Origin: Halobacterium litoreum
GTDB lineage: Archaea; Halobacteriota; Halobacteria; Halobacteriales; Halobacteriaceae
NCBI RefSeq assembly: GCF_021233415.1
Contig: NZ_CP089466.1
Coordinates: 806,001-870,000 of the forward strand
Length of the DNA stretch: 64,000 nt
Direction of reading: 5' to 3'
Of the stretch, positions 16,570 through 25,241 are shown piece after piece. The notes below the pieces were generated by a model. It was not told where the DNA came from, ran no database searches, and saw only the letters and a list, made by a program, of their open reading frames with translations. The position numbers and the translations under genes are program-made. The number at the start of each line of letters is the position of its first letter. Position 1 is the first letter of the stretch.

Positions 16570-17627
16570 CGCACCGCGACCAGTTCCGGCCAGCGGACCA
16601 CCCGAACGACCACTTCCTGTTGACCACCGTGGTCGGCTCCTACCCCAAGCCGAAGTGGCTCGACCGCGCGAACGACCTCCACGAGGACGACGACGCGGAC
16701 TTCGGCGACGACGAACTCGCGGAAGCCGAGGACGACGCGTGCCGACTCATCACGAACGAACACGAGCGCGCCGGCCTCGACGTCGTGGTGGACGGCGAGA
16801 TGCGGCGCAACGAGATGGTGGAGTTCTTCGCTCACCGCATCGACGGCTACGAGTTCAACGGCCCGGTCAAGGTGTGGGGGCACAACTACTTCGACAAGCC
16901 GAGCGTCGTCGACGACGTCGCCTACGACGAGTCGTGGCTCGTCGACGAGTACGAGTTCACCGCGGGCGTCGCCGACCGCCCGGTCAAAGTCCCCATCACG
17001 GGGCCGTACACGCTCGCGAACTGGAGTTTCAACGAGGCCTACGACGACGAGGAGGCACTCGCCTACGACCTCGCGGACCTCGTCAACGAGGAAATCGAGA
17101 AACTCGTGGACGCCGGCGCGCGCTACATCCAAATCGACGAGCCCGCGCTCGCGACGACGCCCGACGACCACGCCATCGTCGGCGAGTGCCTCGAACGCAT
17201 CGCGGCGGGCATCCCCGACGACGTGCGCATCGGTCTCCACGTCTGCTACGGCGACTACTCCCGCATCTACCCGGAGATTCTGGAGTACCCGGTCGACGAG
17301 TTCGACCTCGAACTCGCGAACGGCGACTACGAACAACTCGACGTGTTCAAAGACCCCGCGTTCACGGCGGACCTCGCGCTCGGTGTCGTCGACGCGCACG
17401 TCGCCGAGGTAGAATCGGTCGAGCAAATCGAGGCGAACATCCGGAAGGGACTGGAGGTCGTCCCACCCGAGCAGTTGACGGTCAGCCCGGACTGCGGCGT
17501 GAAACTCCTGCCCCGCGAGGTCGCCTACGAGAAGATGGCGAACCTCGTGGAGGCCGCGCGGAACGTCGAAGCCGACCTCGACGCCGGCGACATCGACGTT
17601 GCGGCGCCGACGCCCGCCGACGACTAA
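16566..17627 (+). CDS. metE: MetE C-terminal-type methionine synthase
   Basis: 353 residues, equivalent to the C-terminal catalytic barrel of MetE. The start TTVVGSYPKPKW, the VVDGEMRRNEMVEFF segment, the Q-I-D-E-P-A-L motif and the zinc ligands His and Cys of LHVCYG plus Cys of SPDCGVKLL are all present. It transfers a methyl group to homocysteine to give methionine. The bacterial N-terminal folate domain is replaced here by the separate paralogue just upstream. The methyl donor in haloarchaea is not evident from sequence. Confidence 0.87.
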   Translation: MTHRDQFRPADHPNDHFLLTTVVGSYPKPKWLDRANDLHEDDDADFGDDELAEAEDDACRLITNEHERAGLDVVVDGEMRRNEMVEFFAHRIDGYEFNGPVKVWGHNYFDKPSVVDDVAYDESWLVDEYEFTAGVADRPVKVPITGPYTLANWSFNEAYDDEEALAYDLADLVNEEIEKLVDAGARYIQIDEPALATTPDDHAIVGECLERIAAGIPDDVRIGLHVCYGDYSRIYPEILEYPVDEFDLELANGDYEQLDVFKDPAFTADLALGVVDAHVAEVESVEQIEANIRKGLEVVPPEQLTVSPDCGVKLLPREVAYEKMANLVEAARNVEADLDAGDIDVAAPTPADD

Positions 17628-17899
17628 GTTCCCTCGCCGACGAGGTTGTCGAAGTGCCGACGGCACACCACGCCGTCGGTCACCGACTCGTACTCGTCGG
17701 GTGACTCGTCGCCCGCTTCGGTCACCGGCCCCGTGTACTCCACGAGGTCGTAGTCGCCGGTGTCGGCGCAGTACAGGCAGTTCTCGTTGTCGATGTCGCC
17801 AGTCAAGTACTCCGCGACGCACTGCTCGCAGACGCCCGCGGCGCGCCCGTCCACCAGCCGGTAGGTAGCCCCCGTCTTGTTGCAGACGACACAGTCCAT
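17624..17899 (-). CDS. small zinc-ribbon protein
   Basis: 91 residues from the ATG at 17899; a longer in-frame start at 17974 adds unlike sequence. It holds three cysteine pairs, CVVC, CEQC and CLYC, plus a lone Cys-Arg-Arg-His near the C-terminus, consistent with two zinc sites. The ending VTDGVVCRRHFDNLVGEG is unusual for a plain ribbon. I do not recognise the family. It overlaps the metE stop by 4 bases, convergently, and lies beside a larger zinc-ribbon regulator. Confidence 0.65.
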   Translation of the reverse strand: MDCVVCNKTGATYRLVDGRAAGVCEQCVAEYLTGDIDNENCLYCADTGDYDLVEYTGPVTEAGDESPDEYESVTDGVVCRRHFDNLVGEGT

Positions 17900-17948
17900 A
17901 CCCGCGAGAGGAAACGAACTGCCATGAAACCCGTGGCCGCCGGCGTCG

Positions 17949-18917
17949 TCAGTCGACGGTCTGCTCGGCGACATCCACCACGTCGAAGTCGTCGTCGACG
18001 GTGAGCGTGATTGCGTCGCCGTCGGCGGTGAACGTGAACGACGCCTCGAACGGGTCGGCGTCGTGAATCTCCTCGCCGTAGTTCATCACCACCGACGCGA
18101 ACTGGTCGTAGTCCGGCGACACGAGGTCGACGCCGTGGGCCGTCAGGAACGACTGCAACTCGACGCTGTCCAGCAGGTAGACGCCGAACGTGGTGCGCCG
18201 AGAGTAGACGCAGTTCGTACACCTGGCCGAGTGCTGGGCCGCGTAGCGGTTGTCGCACTCCGGACAGGCGCCGTCGCCGCCCTCGTGGTCGTCACACAGC
18301 GTCAGCCACTCCTCCATCGGCGCGGAACACCGCGAACACGTCCCCGTCGACGCCAGCAGTTGCCCCGAGAGGTGCCAGCGGAGCGCCGTCTCGAACACCT
18401 CGGTCGGCGTTCGGTTCTGGATGCCCGCCGGCGGCAGGTCGAGGTAGCCGAGGAACCCGTACTCGTCCGGCGCGTCCTTCTCGACGCGACCCGCGCTCAT
18501 GGCGTACGCGCCGCGACACTCCGGACAGAACGCGGCCGTGCGCTCGTCGCGGTACGCCATCTCCACGCCCGCCCCGCAGTACGGACACGTCGCGTCGATT
18601 GGCACGCGGTCCATCACGGGGTCGTCGGTGACGGCGCCCGACAGCACCGCCTCCGCGACGCGCTCCCCCGCGGGCCGCAGGTCGTAGCCGTCGTCGGTGC
18701 GCGCCACGAAGTGCCCCACCAGTTCGCCGAGGTGGTAGTTGAACTTCGCCGAGTCCACGGTCCCGACGCGGCCGCGCAACTCGGAGAATGCCAGCGGACG
18801 CTCGACGCGCGTCGCATCCGCCAGCGCCTCCAGAATCCCGACGCGAATCTCGTGGCCGAGCGCCGCGAACGCGTCACCCGGCGACAGCGGCGTCTCGTCG
18901 CTCGAATCGTCTCCCAT
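17949..18917 (-). CDS. winged-helix regulator with multiple zinc ribbons
   Basis: 322 residues. The N-terminal ArsR-like winged helix (about 14-75) contains FAALGHEIRVGILEALAD and STVDSAKFNYHLGELVGHF-like elements. The rest is cysteine-rich: CPYC and CPEC (about 110-135), CSRC with a lone later Cys (about 195-215), and CPEC with CTNC (about 223-240). A beta-rich C-terminal domain ends in a Val/Asp tail. The layout fits haloarchaeal HTH plus zinc-ribbon sensors. The signal is unknown; metal or redox sensing is plausible from the cysteines (inference). Confidence 0.78.
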   Translation of the reverse strand: MGDDSSDETPLSPGDAFAALGHEIRVGILEALADATRVERPLAFSELRGRVGTVDSAKFNYHLGELVGHFVARTDDGYDLRPAGERVAEAVLSGAVTDDPVMDRVPIDATCPYCGAGVEMAYRDERTAAFCPECRGAYAMSAGRVEKDAPDEYGFLGYLDLPPAGIQNRTPTEVFETALRWHLSGQLLASTGTCSRCSAPMEEWLTLCDDHEGGDGACPECDNRYAAQHSARCTNCVYSRRTTFGVYLLDSVELQSFLTAHGVDLVSPDYDQFASVVMNYGEEIHDADPFEASFTFTADGDAITLTVDDDFDVVDVAEQTVD

Positions 18918-19034
18918 GAGAACGCCGTCCGCACTGACACGGTAAATGTCGTTCCCTCGGGTCGCCGTCTCGTCTCCCCCGGCGGGACAGACGCGTCGCT
19001 CGGAAACAGGAAAACCGCGGAGAAGCGGGCGACC

Positions 19035-19517
19035 TCAGTGGTCGCCGGCGTCCTCGTACACCCACTGCGAGGTGCCGAGGTCCCAGTCGACGAGTTCGTC
19101 CTCGTCGAAGAACAGGCTGATTTCGCGCTCGTTTGCGCCCTCGTCCTCGTGGTCGCTCCCGTGGATGAGGTTGTGGCCGAGGTCGTTCCCGTAGTCACCG
19201 CGGATGGTGCCGGGAGCGGCCTCCTGCGCGTCGGTCGCGCCCATCATCTGTCGGACCTGGCGGGTGGCGTCGGCGCCCTCCCAGACCATCGCGAACACCG
19301 GACCGCTCGTGATGAACTCCACGAGCCCGTCGAAGAACGGCTTGTCCTCGTGTTCGGCGTAGTGCTCGTGGGCGAGGTCCTCGTCGATCTGCATGAACTT
19401 CCCGCCGACCATCTTCAGGCCCTTGTCCTCGAGGCGGGAGACGACGTCGCCGATGAGGCCGCGCTGGACGCCGTCCGGCTTGACCATCACGAAGGTGCGC
19501 TCGTCGTGGTGGCTCAT
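19035..19517 (-). CDS. ndk: nucleoside-diphosphate kinase
   Basis: 160 residues. [20 protein letters not shown] is the family start, and the phospho-histidine site NLIHGSD is at about 118-124. It transfers the gamma phosphate of ATP to other nucleoside diphosphates. The C-terminal portion carries a short acidic haloarchaeal extension. It starts right after the L24e stop with no gap, as the last gene of the L7Ae-S28e-L24e-ndk operon. Confidence 0.95.
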   Translation of the reverse strand: MSHHDERTFVMVKPDGVQRGLIGDVVSRLEDKGLKMVGGKFMQIDEDLAHEHYAEHEDKPFFDGLVEFITSGPVFAMVWEGADATRQVRQMMGATDAQEAAPGTIRGDYGNDLGHNLIHGSDHEDEGANEREISLFFDEDELVDWDLGTSQWVYEDAGDH

Positions 19518-19712
19518 CTACTCCTCGACCTCCTCGGTCTCGGCTTCCTCCTCGGTCCACTCCACGTCGCGCGGCTCGCGGCCGAGGTCGGCGTTCTTCT
19601 CGCACTTCGCGGAGCAGAAGTGGACGGTGCTGCCGTCGTTGTGGACGAACATCGTGCCCGTACCGGGCTCGATGTCGTCGCCACAGTAGTCACACGTTCG
19701 GTTCTGAACCAT
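19518..19712 (-). CDS. rpl24e: 50S ribosomal protein L24e
   Basis: 64 residues. The zinc ribbon is CDYCG (residues 7-11) with CSAKC (33-37), and the core [19 protein letters not shown] is typical. An acidic tail follows. It is part of the large subunit. Its ATG overlaps the S28e stop by one base, so it is translationally coupled. Confidence 0.94.
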   Translation of the reverse strand: MVQNRTCDYCGDDIEPGTGTMFVHNDGSTVHFCSAKCEKNADLGREPRDVEWTEEEAETEEVEE

Positions 19713-19936
19713 CACTGACCACCGATGGAGTCTGCCTCGCGGGCGGTTTCCTTCAGTTGGATGACGTCCCCCACGCGGACGGGACCCAGGACGTTCCGCG
19801 TGATGATGCGGCCCTGGTTGCCACCCTCCTGAATGCGACACTTCACCTGCATCGCCTCGCCGTGCATCCCGGTCTTGCCGACGACCTCGATGACTTCGGC
19901 GGGCGTGGCGCCCTCTTCGGATTCCTCAGCGCTCAT
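19712..19936 (-). CDS. rps28e: 30S ribosomal protein S28e
   Basis: 74 residues. The OB-fold core [17 protein letters not shown] and [19 protein letters not shown] is characteristic, and the C-terminal [10 protein letters not shown] is near-invariant in S28e. It lies 6 bases after L7Ae in the standard archaeal order. Confidence 0.95.
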   Translation of the reverse strand: MSAEESEEGATPAEVIEVVGKTGMHGEAMQVKCRIQEGGNQGRIITRNVLGPVRVGDVIQLKETAREADSIGGQ

Positions 19937-19942
19937 GGCTGA

Positions 19943-20305
19943 TTACTGAAGGTCCTCGATTTTCGTCGCGATGTCCTCGACGTCGTCCTCGGCGTCGCCG
20001 GCGTCGACGACGGCCGCGGCCGCACTGCCGACTTCGAGGCCAGCGGCGTTGCCGAGTTCGTCCTGCGTCTCGACGAACACGACACCGATGCCCTTCTCCT
20101 CGGCGAGTTCGGGGAGGTGCATCACGATTTCCTCGGGGGAGACGTCCTCGGCGACGAAGACGAGCGAGGCGTTGCCGCGCTCGACGGCTTTGGTCGTCTC
20201 GTTGGTACCTTTCTTCACGCTACCCGTGTCACGAGCCACTTCGAGCGCTTCGAGGGCTCGCTCCTGGAGGTCTGCTGGAACGTCGTAGTCTACGTACACT
20301 GGCAT
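19943..20305 (-). CDS. rpl7ae: ribosomal protein L7Ae (kink-turn RNA binding)
   Basis: 120 residues. [19 protein letters not shown] is the RNA-contact motif and [11 protein letters not shown] the adjacent strand. L7Ae binds kink-turns in 23S rRNA, in box C/D and H/ACA guide RNAs and in RNase P. It completes the box C/D complex whose other proteins are encoded at 6976-8435. The only good TATA element lies over 100 bases upstream (20421-20430), implying a leader of about 90 bases, unusual here where most genes are leaderless. Confidence 0.95.
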   Translation of the reverse strand: MPVYVDYDVPADLQERALEALEVARDTGSVKKGTNETTKAVERGNASLVFVAEDVSPEEIVMHLPELAEEKGIGVVFVETQDELGNAAGLEVGSAAAAVVDAGDAEDDVEDIATKIEDLQ

Positions 20306-20418
20306 ATGTTGTTCACCTATTCCTGCTGGCGGGCTTGCGCTCCCCTGCCGGCTGAATATCCCTGACGGCTAGGAGCATCATCGACCCCCGCAGGCTGTAT
20401 CCAATATCTGGGAGTCCC

Positions 20419-20430
20419 TCGGTTAAAAGC
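20419..20430 (-). promoter_or_regulatory. TATA element, probable promoter of the L7Ae operon and/or tmcA
   Basis: The near-palindromic TCGGTTAAAAGC can be read either way. On the minus strand, GCTTTTAACC gives a leader of about 90 bases to L7Ae. On the plus strand it would place a start near 20450, close to a GTG at 20453 in the tmcA frame. Confidence 0.5.
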
Positions 20431-20524
20431 GCTTTCAATGCACGCCGGCCCTGTGACGGCGGCGCACCCCGGAGTCGGGACGCCGACGAAACGCACTTCC
20501 CGCGACTCCGCGAACGACGCGGTG

Positions 20525-22753
20525 ATGGACACCGCGGACGCACGCCGACTGCTCGCCGAGGCCGAGCGCGCGAACGAGCGCCGCGTCCTCGTGCTCGCGG
20601 GCGCCCGCGATGCGGGCCTCGAAACCGCCGACCGACTCCTCGACGCCCTCTCGATTCCGCTGACCGGGACGAGTCTCGTGTCAACGCGGGACGCGTTGGC
20701 CTGCGAGCACGTCCCGCCGCGGAACGCCGACCGCTTGCTCGGCACCACGCGACAGGCGGTCGTGTTCGATGCGCATCCGGACTGCCGGCCGAACGCGCTG
20801 GGGCGCGTCGTCGGCGCCGTGGACGGCGGCGGCCTCCTGATTCTGCTCGCGCCGCCGCTCGACGACTGGCCCGAGCGCCGCGACGCGTTCGACGACGGGC
20901 TCGCGGTCCCGCCGTTCGACGCGAGCGACGTGACCGGGCACTTCCGGCGGCGACTCGCCGACACGCTCCGCGCCCACCCCGGCATCGCACTCTACGACCT
21001 CGATTCGGGCACGCTCGAACGCGATGGCCTCACCGACCCGGCGCCCCGCGTCCGCGACCCGCTCCCCGACCCGCCGGAGTCGGCGGCGTTCCCGCGTGCC
21101 GCCTACGAGGCGTGTCTCACCGGCGACCAACTGAGCGCGCTCGCGACGTTCGAGACGCTGCTGGACCCGCCGGCGGCCGTCGTCGCGGACGCTGACCGCG
21201 GCCGCGGGAAGTCGAGCGTCGCGGGCCTTGCCGCCGCCTGCCTCGCCCGCGAGGGACTGGACGTGCTCGTCACCGCGCCCGGCCGCCGGAGCGCCGACGA
21301 ACTGTTCGCTCGCGCCCGCGAACTGCTCGCCGAACTGGACGCGCTCGCCACGGAGGGCGACGAACTCGTGGCCGACTCGGGCGGTCGGATTCGGTTCGCG
21401 AAACCGCCCGACGCCGCCGCACTGCCCGGCGACCCGGACGCCGTCTTCGTGGACGAGGCCGCCGCGATTCCCGTGCGCCTGCTCGAATCCCTGCTCGACT
21501 GCGAGCGCCTCGCCTTTACCACCACCGTCCACGGCTACGAGGGCGCGGGCCGCGGGTTCGACGTGCGCTTTCGCGACCGCCTCGACGACGGCAGCCACGC
21601 GGTCGAGGAACTGTCGCTCGCGGACCCGATTCGATACGCCGCGGGCGACCCCGTGGAAGCGTGGGCGTTCCGCGCGCTCCTCCTCGACGCACGGCCCGCC
21701 GTAGACCCCCTGGTCGCCGACGCACAGCCCGAGAACGCCGAGTACGTCGCGCTCGACTCCGCTGACTTGCTCGCGGACGAACACCTGCTCCGAGAGGTGT
21801 TCGGCCTGCTCGTGTACGCCCACTACCGCACCGAGCCGAACGACCTCGCGCGCCTGCTCGACGCGCCGAACCTCGCGGTGCGCGCGCTCCTCGCGGACGG
21901 CCACGTCGTCTCGGTCGCCCTGCTCGCCCGCGAGGGCGGCCTCGACGCCGACCTGCGAGCCGGGATGTACGAGGGCGAGCGCGTGCGGGGGAACATGATT
22001 CCCGACGTGCTCACGAGCCAACTCCGCGACGAGGACGCCGCAATCCCGGTGGGGTACCGCGTGATGCGCATCGCCACCCACCACGCCTGCCGGTCCCGCG
22101 GCCTCGGCTCCCGGCTCCTCGGCGACCTGCGCGAGGAGTTCGCCGACGACGCCGACTGGGTCGGCACCGGATTCGGCGCCACCCCGGAACTGCTGGATTT
22201 CTGGCGCGAGAGCGGCTACTCGACGGTCCACGTCTCCACCACCCGGAACGACACGAGCGGCGAGTACTCCGCCGTGATGCTCGACCCGCTCTCCCACCTC
22301 GGGGAGCGCCTCCACGACCGGCACGCCGACTGGTTCGCCGACCGAATCTCGGGCGTGCTCTCGGACGCTCTGTCCGACCTCGACCGGGACGTGGCGCGCG
22401 CCGCGCTCCGCTCCTGTGACGCCGACCCCGACCTCGACCTCTCGGCCCGCGACTGGCGCGTCGTCGCGGGCGCCGCCCACGGCCCCGGGATGTACAGCGT
22501 CGACCCCGCGCCGTTCCGCCACCTCGCGCGCTACCACCTCGTCGCCGGCGACCCCGACCTGCTGTCGGCCCGCGAGGAACGCCTGCTCGTCGGGAAACTC
22601 CTGCAAGCCCGCGAGTGGGACGGCCTCGTGGACGCCCTCGACTTCCACTCCCACGGGCAGGCGATGCGCGCGCTCGGCGACGCGCTCCGGCCGCTCGTCC
22701 GCGAGCACGGCACGGACGCCGCGCGCGACGAACTCGAACGCTTCTCCGAGTAG
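20525..22753 (+). CDS. tmcA: tRNA(Met) cytidine acetyltransferase TmcA
   Basis: 742 residues from the ATG at 20525; in-frame starts at 20438 and 20453 are possible. Order of domains: an N-terminal DUF1726-like region; an RNA-helicase-like P-loop, DADRGRGKSSVAGLAAA, with DEAAAIP as the Walker B; a GNAT domain with GYRVMRIATHHACRSRGLGS; and a C-terminal tRNA-binding tail. It acetylates cytidine at position 34 of elongator tRNA-Met using acetyl-CoA and ATP. Haloarchaeal versions may act more broadly on RNA (family knowledge). Confidence 0.92.
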   Translation: MDTADARRLLAEAERANERRVLVLAGARDAGLETADRLLDALSIPLTGTSLVSTRDALACEHVPPRNADRLLGTTRQAVVFDAHPDCRPNALGRVVGAVDGGGLLILLAPPLDDWPERRDAFDDGLAVPPFDASDVTGHFRRRLADTLRAHPGIALYDLDSGTLERDGLTDPAPRVRDPLPDPPESAAFPRAAYEACLTGDQLSALATFETLLDPPAAVVADADRGRGKSSVAGLAAACLAREGLDVLVTAPGRRSADELFARARELLAELDALATEGDELVADSGGRIRFAKPPDAAALPGDPDAVFVDEAAAIPVRLLESLLDCERLAFTTTVHGYEGAGRGFDVRFRDRLDDGSHAVEELSLADPIRYAAGDPVEAWAFRALLLDARPAVDPLVADAQPENAEYVALDSADLLADEHLLREVFGLLVYAHYRTEPNDLARLLDAPNLAVRALLADGHVVSVALLAREGGLDADLRAGMYEGERVRGNMIPDVLTSQLRDEDAAIPVGYRVMRIATHHACRSRGLGSRLLGDLREEFADDADWVGTGFGATPELLDFWRESGYSTVHVSTTRNDTSGEYSAVMLDPLSHLGERLHDRHADWFADRISGVLSDALSDLDRDVARAALRSCDADPDLDLSARDWRVVAGAAHGPGMYSVDPAPFRHLARYHLVAGDPDLLSAREERLLVGKLLQAREWDGLVDALDFHSHGQAMRALGDALRPLVREHGTDAARDELERFSE

Positions 22754-22792
22754 GCCGTCACGCACAAGCCGCCGGCGCCCGCCACACCAGAC

Positions 22793-23266
22793 ATGGACGT
22801 GCTCGTCGTCGCCGCGTTCGCGTTGCTCGTCCTCGGGGTCGCCGGGAGCCTGCTCCCGCTCGTCCCGAGCGGCGCGCTCTCGCTCGCTGGCGTGCTGGTG
22901 TACTGGTGGGCGACCGGCGACCCCGGCGTGTTCTGGGTGTTCGTACTCGCCAGTCTCGCCGTGACCGCGACGCTCGTGGACTGGCTGGCGGGCGTCGTCG
23001 GCGCGAAGGCCGGCGGCGTCGACAACCGCACCGCGATTCTCGCCGGCGCCGTCGGCTTCGTGTTGATGTTTCCGGGCGGCCCGCTGGGGCTGCTCGCGGG
23101 CGTCGCCGGCACCGTGTTCGCGGTCAAAGTCAGAGCGAGCAGAGACATCGAGGAGAGTCTGCGGCAGGCCGCCTACGCCACCGTCGGCGTGCTCGCGTCC
23201 GCCGCGATGCAGGTGGTGTTGACCGGCGTGGTGCTGGCAGCGATGCTCTGGGTGCAGTTCGGCTGA
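22793..23266 (+). CDS. DUF456 membrane protein
   Basis: 157 residues with four hydrophobic segments and glycine-rich turns. PLVPSGALSLAGVLVYWW, the central DWLAGVVGAKAGG and the GFVLMFPGGPLGLLAG hairpin match the DUF456 family, which contains repeated glycine-zipper-like motifs. Function unknown. It follows tmcA by 39 bases and may share its transcript. Confidence 0.8.
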   Translation: MDVLVVAAFALLVLGVAGSLLPLVPSGALSLAGVLVYWWATGDPGVFWVFVLASLAVTATLVDWLAGVVGAKAGGVDNRTAILAGAVGFVLMFPGGPLGLLAGVAGTVFAVKVRASRDIEESLRQAAYATVGVLASAAMQVVLTGVVLAAMLWVQFG

Positions 23267-23272
23267 CCGCGG

Positions 23273-25030
23273 TCAGGGGTGCGCGTAGTACGCCACGGAT
23301 TCCGCCTCGTCGTGGCGGTCGACGCGCGCGAATCCGATGCGCACGAACTGCACGACGGTGTCGGGGTCGTAGTCGACGAAGCCGGGTTCGGCGTACCCGG
23401 ACACGTCGCCGGTCATCGTCCGCAGGGTGACGGGGACGCTCTCGTCGGCGGGCACCCACTGCACCACGTCGACGCCCTCCTCGCGCACGATGTCGATGCT
23501 CGCGTCGAGGTACGCGAAGGCGTCGCCGTCGTACTCGACCGGGCCGTAGCCCTTCAGCCAGACGCGCTCGCCGGCCTCGGGCAGGTCAGCGGCCTCCACG
23601 AGCACGCTGTCGCCGACCGGGATGTCGCGGTCGCCGCGCTCCTCGTGCTCGGGGTGGACCTGCGGCGTCGCCTCGGCGGGGCCGCCCGAAATCGGCACTT
23701 CGACGGCCTCGTAGGACTCGTCGGCGCCCTCAGAGCGCGCCTCGAATCCGTCGCGCACGAGGAACTGTCGGGGCGCCTCGTCGTCCACGAGTTCGCGGTT
23801 GTTCGCGTACACCGCGGACATCGCGAGGTCCACGTCGGAGGTCGAGGTACCGAGTTCCACCATCGCGTCCACGACGGCCTCGCCGCGGATACCGCGGCGC
23901 TTCACGCTCTGGACGGTCGGCGCGCGCGGGTCGTCCCAGCCGTCCAGGTCTCCGGACGCCACGAGTTCCTTGATGGTCGACGTGGACATCTTCACGTCGT
24001 ACTCGTCGAGTTGGACGTGCCCCCAGTGGAGCACCTCGGGGTACTCCCAGTCGAAGTAGTCGTAGAGGAACCGCTGGCGCTTCGCGGAGTCCTGCAGGTC
24101 GATGCCGCGGATGATGTGGGTGACGCCCGTGAGGTGGTCGTCGACGCCGGACTGGAAGTCCAGCATCGGCCAGCACCGGTACTCGCTGGCCTCCTCGCGC
24201 GGGTGGGGCGTGTCGACCATCCGGAACGCAACCCAGTCGCGGAGCGCGGGGTTCTTGTGCTCGATGTCGGTCTTCACGCGCAGCACCATCTCGCCGGACT
24301 CGTACTCGCCGGCGACCATGTCCGCGAACTCCTCGGCGACCACGTCGGGGTCCTTGTCCCGGTGCGGGCACGCCTCCGCGTTGTTCTTCAGTTCCGAGAA
24401 CTCCTCGCCAGGACACGAACACGTGTACGCGCCGTGCATCCCGATGAGCCGGCGCGCGTGCTCGTAGTACGTCTCCACGCGGTCGCTCGCCTTCAGGACC
24501 TCGTCGGCCTCGAATCCGAGGTAGTCGAGGTCGTCGAGAATCTGGTCGTAGGCGTCGAGGTCCGGGCGCTTCGTCTCGGGGTCGGTGTCGTCGAACCGGA
24601 CGAGCATCCAGCCGTCGTACATCTCCTTGTACGTCCCGATGACCGCGGGCATCCGCGCGCTCCCGAGGTGCCACGGGCCGTTCGGGTTCGGCGCACACCG
24701 CATCCGAATCTGGTCGTACTCGTCGGCGTTCGGGAGGTCGGGCAGCGGCTGGTCGTCGCCCTCGTCCTCGCTGTCCAGTTCTTCGAGGCGCTCGGGCGCG
24801 AGTTCGCCGAGGCGCTCGCGTTTCTCCTCGACACTCATCCCGTTCACGTCCGCGATGACCGGGGAGATGACGCCCGGAATCTCGTCGCCGTGCTCGCGGA
24901 ACTCGGGGTTCTCGCCCATCAGCGGCCCCATGATGGCGCCGACCTGCGCGTCGCTGTCGTGTTTGAGCGCGTTGAACAGCGCGGCCGTCTCGGCCTCGCG
25001 TCGCGCCCGCTCGCGAATCTCGTCGTCCAT
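23273..25030 (-). CDS. gltX: glutamate--tRNA ligase (archaeal class)
   Basis: 585 residues from the ATG at 25030; an upstream in-frame start at 25132 adds unlike sequence. The class I HIGH signature appears as HLGSAR and the KMSKS loop as KMSTST. The C-terminal beta-barrels are of the archaeal GlnRS-like type. In haloarchaea the enzyme also charges tRNA-Gln with glutamate, which an amidotransferase then converts (family knowledge). It closes the conserved series mevalonate kinase-IPK-RNase J-IdsA-GltX. Confidence 0.95.
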   Translation of the reverse strand: MDDEIRERARREAETAALFNALKHDSDAQVGAIMGPLMGENPEFREHGDEIPGVISPVIADVNGMSVEEKRERLGELAPERLEELDSEDEGDDQPLPDLPNADEYDQIRMRCAPNPNGPWHLGSARMPAVIGTYKEMYDGWMLVRFDDTDPETKRPDLDAYDQILDDLDYLGFEADEVLKASDRVETYYEHARRLIGMHGAYTCSCPGEEFSELKNNAEACPHRDKDPDVVAEEFADMVAGEYESGEMVLRVKTDIEHKNPALRDWVAFRMVDTPHPREEASEYRCWPMLDFQSGVDDHLTGVTHIIRGIDLQDSAKRQRFLYDYFDWEYPEVLHWGHVQLDEYDVKMSTSTIKELVASGDLDGWDDPRAPTVQSVKRRGIRGEAVVDAMVELGTSTSDVDLAMSAVYANNRELVDDEAPRQFLVRDGFEARSEGADESYEAVEVPISGGPAEATPQVHPEHEERGDRDIPVGDSVLVEAADLPEAGERVWLKGYGPVEYDGDAFAYLDASIDIVREEGVDVVQWVPADESVPVTLRTMTGDVSGYAEPGFVDYDPDTVVQFVRIGFARVDRHDEAESVAYYAHP

Positions 25031-25131
25031 TGGGTCAGCGTTCGCCCGAGGCAGGCAAATCCGTTGGGATTCGCGGCGGCCGACCACCCAGCGACCGCCG
25101 AGCATTCGCGCGGTGGAGCCGCGCGATTCCA

Positions 25132-25160
25132 CCGAGCGCCCTCCGGCGCTCGGCCTTTTT
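25132..25160. terminator. perfect 9-bp hairpin followed by a T-tract
   Basis: CCGAGCGCC at 25132-25140 and GGCGCTCGG at 25145-25153 enclose a 4-base loop, and CCTTTTT follows on the plus strand. It lies between gltX and idsA, both on the minus strand, so its T-tract points the wrong way for idsA. It may serve an unseen plus transcript or act as an RNA element in the gltX leader. Confidence 0.4.
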
Positions 25161-25189
25161 AGCGTAGATTTTTTGCGCGACGGTTCCCA

Positions 25190-25240
25190 CAGCGAGCGAG
25201 GAAACCCGAGCGGAAAAAAGGTCCGTGGAAAAGGTACGCG
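25190..25240 (-). terminator. T-rich terminator of the idsA transcript
   Basis: Downstream of the idsA stop (25242) the minus strand reads two T-runs, CCTTTTCC and ACCTTTTTTCC (about 25213-25234). Poly-T without a strong stem is the usual haloarchaeal terminator. Confidence 0.45.
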
Positions 25241-25241
25241 T

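Noticed and set aside
15562-17627. A single frameshifted metE gene
   Set aside because: Both genes have full, independent barrel starts, the overlap is a clean ATGA, and the zinc site occurs only in the second. They are two paralogous genes, not halves of one broken gene.
20681-22765. Minus-strand frame of 694 codons over tmcA
   Set aside because: Antisense shadow of tmcA with no recognisable motif.
23279-25162. Plus-strand frame of 627 codons over gltX
   Set aside because: Antisense shadow of glutamyl-tRNA synthetase; the composition is Val/Arg/His-rich and matches no protein family.
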